The notes under the pieces are model-generated. The model saw nothing but the letters and a program-made list of their open reading frames with translations. It did not search any database and was not told the DNA's origin. Of a stretch of 64,000 nucleotides of DNA, positions 61,980 through 64,000 are shown piece by piece. The DNA lies in contig NZ_JABBNI010000058.1 in assembly GCF_012926525.1 (NCBI RefSeq), positions 62,001 through 126,000 on the forward strand, in the 5' to 3' direction. The DNA comes from Clostridium muellerianum (GTDB taxonomy: Bacteria > Bacillota > Clostridia > Clostridiales > Clostridiaceae). Within the stretch, counting starts at the first letter, position 1. Each line of letters starts with the position of its first letter. The translations under genes were made by a program, and so were the position numbers.

Positions 61980-62152
61980 AGGTCAGCAGATATTTTTACT
62001 GCATTCATTTTTGGTTTAATATAAAAAAGTTAAAGTGGACGCTGGTATATGATCAATAATTTTAGGAAGTATTGCTGGGCTTTTATGGTAATATATTAAA
62101 GATATTTTTGGAAGTATGATTATTGTGGTGGGACAATTATACACAGTAAAAT
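61980..62152 (+). pseudogene. GlsB/YeaQ-type membrane protein remnant
   Basis: Fragments in more than one frame: FTAFIFGLI, then DAGI-stop-SIILGSIAGLLW, then DIFGSMIIVVGQ. The order and spacing match the helices of GlsB/YeaQ/YmgE small membrane proteins, with several stops and frameshifts between. Not functional. Confidence 0.5.
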
Positions 62153-62178
62153 AAGCGGCAGAAAGTTAATGCCGCTTA
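62152..62178. terminator. Bidirectional terminator between convergent genes
   Basis: TAAGCGGCA / TGCCGCTTA with a GAAAGTTAA loop. Confidence 0.65.
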
Positions 62179-62195
62179 AATGTTTAATTTCAATA

Positions 62196-62999
62196 TTATG
62201 ATATACATAAATCAGCTAAAATAGATTTTTCTATTTCTAAAGCAACTCCATCATTTTGTACTGTATCTGTAACTTTTTTAGCGAAACCTTTAACATAATT
62301 ATCTGCATTTCCCATGGCTATTCCACAACCTACAGTAGAAAGCATTTCTATATCATTTTTTCCATCACCGAAAGCATAACTATTTTCTATTGGAATATTT
62401 AAGTGATTAAGTGCTTTTAATATTCCTGAAGCCTTTGTGTTTGATTTTGAATATAATTCAAAATAACCTCGGTTTAAATCATAAAGATAATTGAAGTCTT
62501 CATTTTTCAAAGATAAGCAATAATCCATAGATTTTTTATCAGTGCAAAGCATTTCAATCTTGTATATATCTACATCTTCAAGGTTATAATCACCCTGTAA
62601 GTATTTTTTTGATATATTGTAATCGGCAAAAAGTGAATGTAGTTTTTCATATTCATTTTTAATGTATGAATATGATTCACCTTCTAATATATATTGAATA
62701 TTACGTTTTTCAAAATTGTGTATAAAGTTTCTTATATGATCCTTTTTTATAGAGTTTTTATATATACATTTTTCTTTAACTTGTACATATGCACCATTAG
62801 CAAATACAAAACCATCAAATCCAAAGTTACGTATAGCATCACTTAGAAAAGCATAGGGCCTTCCTGTTGCAATAAAAACATAATTTCCATTTGATTGTAG
62901 TGCACGTATAGCTTTTTTTACTCTAGGAGTGATGTCTTTTATTCCATTTAAACAATCAATTAGAGTTCCATCAATATCAAAAAATACTGCTTTTTTCAT
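62196..62999 (-). CDS. Cof-type HAD-IIB phosphatase
   Basis: 267 residues. FFDIDGTLID (motif I), FIATGRPY (motif II), the Lys in the cap/C-terminal region KASGILKALNHL and GDGKNDIEML (motif IV) define a HAD-IIB sugar or phosphate-ester phosphatase. The insertion of the cap after motif II is of the Cof type. A purine-rich AGGAGTTATG precedes the start. Divergent from a DeoR-type regulator, which may control both. Confidence 0.9.
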   Translation of the reverse strand: MKKAVFFDIDGTLIDCLNGIKDITPRVKKAIRALQSNGNYVFIATGRPYAFLSDAIRNFGFDGFVFANGAYVQVKEKCIYKNSIKKDHIRNFIHNFEKRNIQYILEGESYSYIKNEYEKLHSLFADYNISKKYLQGDYNLEDVDIYKIEMLCTDKKSMDYCLSLKNEDFNYLYDLNRGYFELYSKSNTKASGILKALNHLNIPIENSYAFGDGKNDIEMLSTVGCGIAMGNADNYVKGFAKKVTDTVQNDGVALEIEKSILADLCIS

Positions 63000-63019
63000 A
63001 ACTCCTTATCCCCCTCCTG

Positions 63020-63092
63020 ATATCATGTTACTATTTGATGTAACTTATTATCATTTAATATCATTTTATTTTATTTATTCTCATTTGTCAAT
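63020..63092. promoter_or_regulatory. Candidate DeoR operator repeats
   Basis: TATCATTT occurs at 63048 and 63059 and TCTCATTT near 63080, with TATCATGTTACTATTTGATGT just before. Direct repeats of this kind at helical spacing between a divergent regulator and its target are usual DeoR sites. Confidence 0.4.
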
Positions 63093-63159
63093 TGATTTAA
63101 TCGAACTTTAATATTATAATTATTAAAACAAAGTAAATGAGAGTTAATTGGAGGAGAAA

Positions 63160-63924
63160 ATGTTTATTGAGGAAAGACACAAACTTATCTTAGACTTATT
63201 AGAAAAAGACGGAAAAGTATTAGTAAAAGATTTAAGTATAAAGTTTCAGGTAAGTGAAAGTATGATTAGAAAGGATTTACAAGTTTTAGAGAAAAATAAC
63301 TTGCTACAACGTACTTATGGTGGTGCTATTAATATAAAACGTACTATAGTAAATGCTGAAAGTTTCTCCAAGAGAGTTGAAAAAAATACAGATTTGAAAG
63401 AAATTATTGCTAAAAAAGCATATGATTTAATTGAAGATGGTGACACTATATTTTTAGATTTATCAAGTATTTCTTATTTTCTTACAAAGCTTATTATGCA
63501 GAATAGAAAAAAAGTCACATTAATAACTAATATGGTTGCGCTATCTTCATTATTTAATTTAGATTCAAATATGAATGTTATTTTTATAGGAGGAGATTAT
63601 AATTTCCTTGAAGGTGGAAACATAGGGTCTCATTCCATTGAACAAATAAAGCTTTACAGATGTAATAAATCATTTATAGGATGTAGTGGAATAGATTTAA
63701 GAGATGGAAGTGTTAGTTCTGGTATATCTGAAGATGCAGGTACTAAAAAAGCAATCATTAGTATATCTAAAGAATCATACCTGATGGCATTAAATGAGAG
63801 ATTTAGTTTAGATGGGATTTTTAATTTTTCAAATATAACAGATTTTCATGGTGTTATTACAGAGGATTTGCCAAATAACGCTATAATGAATTTGGTTGAG
63901 CAGTATGATGTAAATTTAATTTGA
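63160..63924 (+). CDS. DeoR-family transcription regulator
   Basis: 254 residues. N-terminal winged helix FIEERHKLILDLLEKDGKVLVKDLSIKFQVSESMIRKDLQVLEKNNLLQRTYGGA (given in family pattern), followed by a DeoR effector domain (DGDTIFLDLSSISYFLTKLI, VTLITNMVAL, GGDYNFLEGGNIGSHSIEQI). DeoR regulators of this size bind sugar phosphates, which fits the divergent Cof-type phosphatase. Start ATG 63160 follows GGAGGAG; the TTG at 63148 overlaps the site. Confidence 0.9.
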   Translation: MFIEERHKLILDLLEKDGKVLVKDLSIKFQVSESMIRKDLQVLEKNNLLQRTYGGAINIKRTIVNAESFSKRVEKNTDLKEIIAKKAYDLIEDGDTIFLDLSSISYFLTKLIMQNRKKVTLITNMVALSSLFNLDSNMNVIFIGGDYNFLEGGNIGSHSIEQIKLYRCNKSFIGCSGIDLRDGSVSSGISEDAGTKKAIISISKESYLMALNERFSLDGIFNFSNITDFHGVITEDLPNNAIMNLVEQYDVNLI

Positions 63925-63925
63925 T

Positions 63926-63954
63926 TTGGAAAGTAAACCGTCTAGTGGTATAAT
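63926..63954 (+). promoter_or_regulatory. Promoter of a gene beyond the window
   Basis: TTGGAA (63926-63931), 17-bp spacer, TATAAT (63949-63954), directed rightward. The gene it serves lies outside. Confidence 0.65.
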
Positions 63955-64000
63955 TATGCATATATTGAAAAGTATTAGAATTAAGTGACAATAAGTGCAG

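Noticed and set aside
1-64000. rRNA, tRNA, CRISPR array, prophage or complete IS element
   Set aside because: No such signal was seen by reading both strands; repeats present are short, few and not regularly spaced as in CRISPR.

Overview
The window looks like a chromosomal segment of a low-GC, spore-forming Clostridium (sensu stricto). The DNA is very AT-rich, Arg is mostly AGA, Shine-Dalgarno sites are strong (AGGAGG-like), several starts are TTG or GTG, and there are CotF-type coat proteins, a CotA-type oxidase remnant, a T-box tyrosyl-tRNA synthetase and clostridial enzymes such as PreT/PreA and a 2-hydroxyacyl-CoA dehydratase-like pair. I cannot name the species. I saw no rRNA, tRNA, CRISPR array, phage block or intact IS element.

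Layout. 1-9 kb: a cut EamA transporter, an OmpR/HK pair followed by an LTA-synthase-like sulfatase, a HAD phosphatase, small membrane proteins and a DtxR/MntR-type regulator. 9-15 kb: a GlnK/GlnL-type two-component system divergent from a dicarboxylate/glutamate symporter, then a POT peptide transporter broken by one missing base, and a two-domain GNAT protein. 16-18 kb: cysS behind what looks like a polycysteine leader-peptide attenuator. 18-23 kb: preT-preA, a DUF1097-like membrane protein and an M20 amidohydrolase, suggesting pyrimidine (or related) catabolism, with a near-perfect Rex-type operator at the promoter. 23-29 kb: K+ channel, alanyl-tRNA editing protein, MobA, topoisomerase III. 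29-35 kb: secreted amidase-like and L,D-transpeptidase proteins among decayed genes (multicopper oxidase, AzgA-type permease, a beta-lactamase-like tail), and an exonuclease-BRCT protein. 35-41 kb: DJ-1 protein/LysR pair, a MarR-nitroreductase pair sharing an operator motif, and an ABC-F ATPase. 41-47 kb: a two-component system and three PAP2-type membrane proteins, the last a DedA-PAP2 fusion that has lost both catalytic histidines, then a truncated MFS gene. 47-52 kb: a FusB-like EF-G-binding protein, a CD3324-like HTH protein, a beheaded alcohol dehydrogenase next to CotF-type coat genes, an acetyltransferase and a truncated APH gene. 52-57 kb: a dehydratase/double-cubane-like subunit and a partner fused to its own ATPase activator, then an FRG-domain protein. 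57-64 kb: T-box tyrS, a PfpI-type protein, a large PAS-GAF-GGDEF sensor, a Cof phosphatase and a divergent DeoR regulator.

The spaces between genes hold at least three interspersed repeat families (about 158 bp with terminal inverted repeats; about 60-95 bp palindromic elements; double-hairpin elements), one 164-bp foldback element and one perfect 50-bp palindrome. Several repeats sit exactly on the stop codon of a neighbouring gene. Together with at least nine broken genes, this indicates ongoing small-scale decay and rearrangement.
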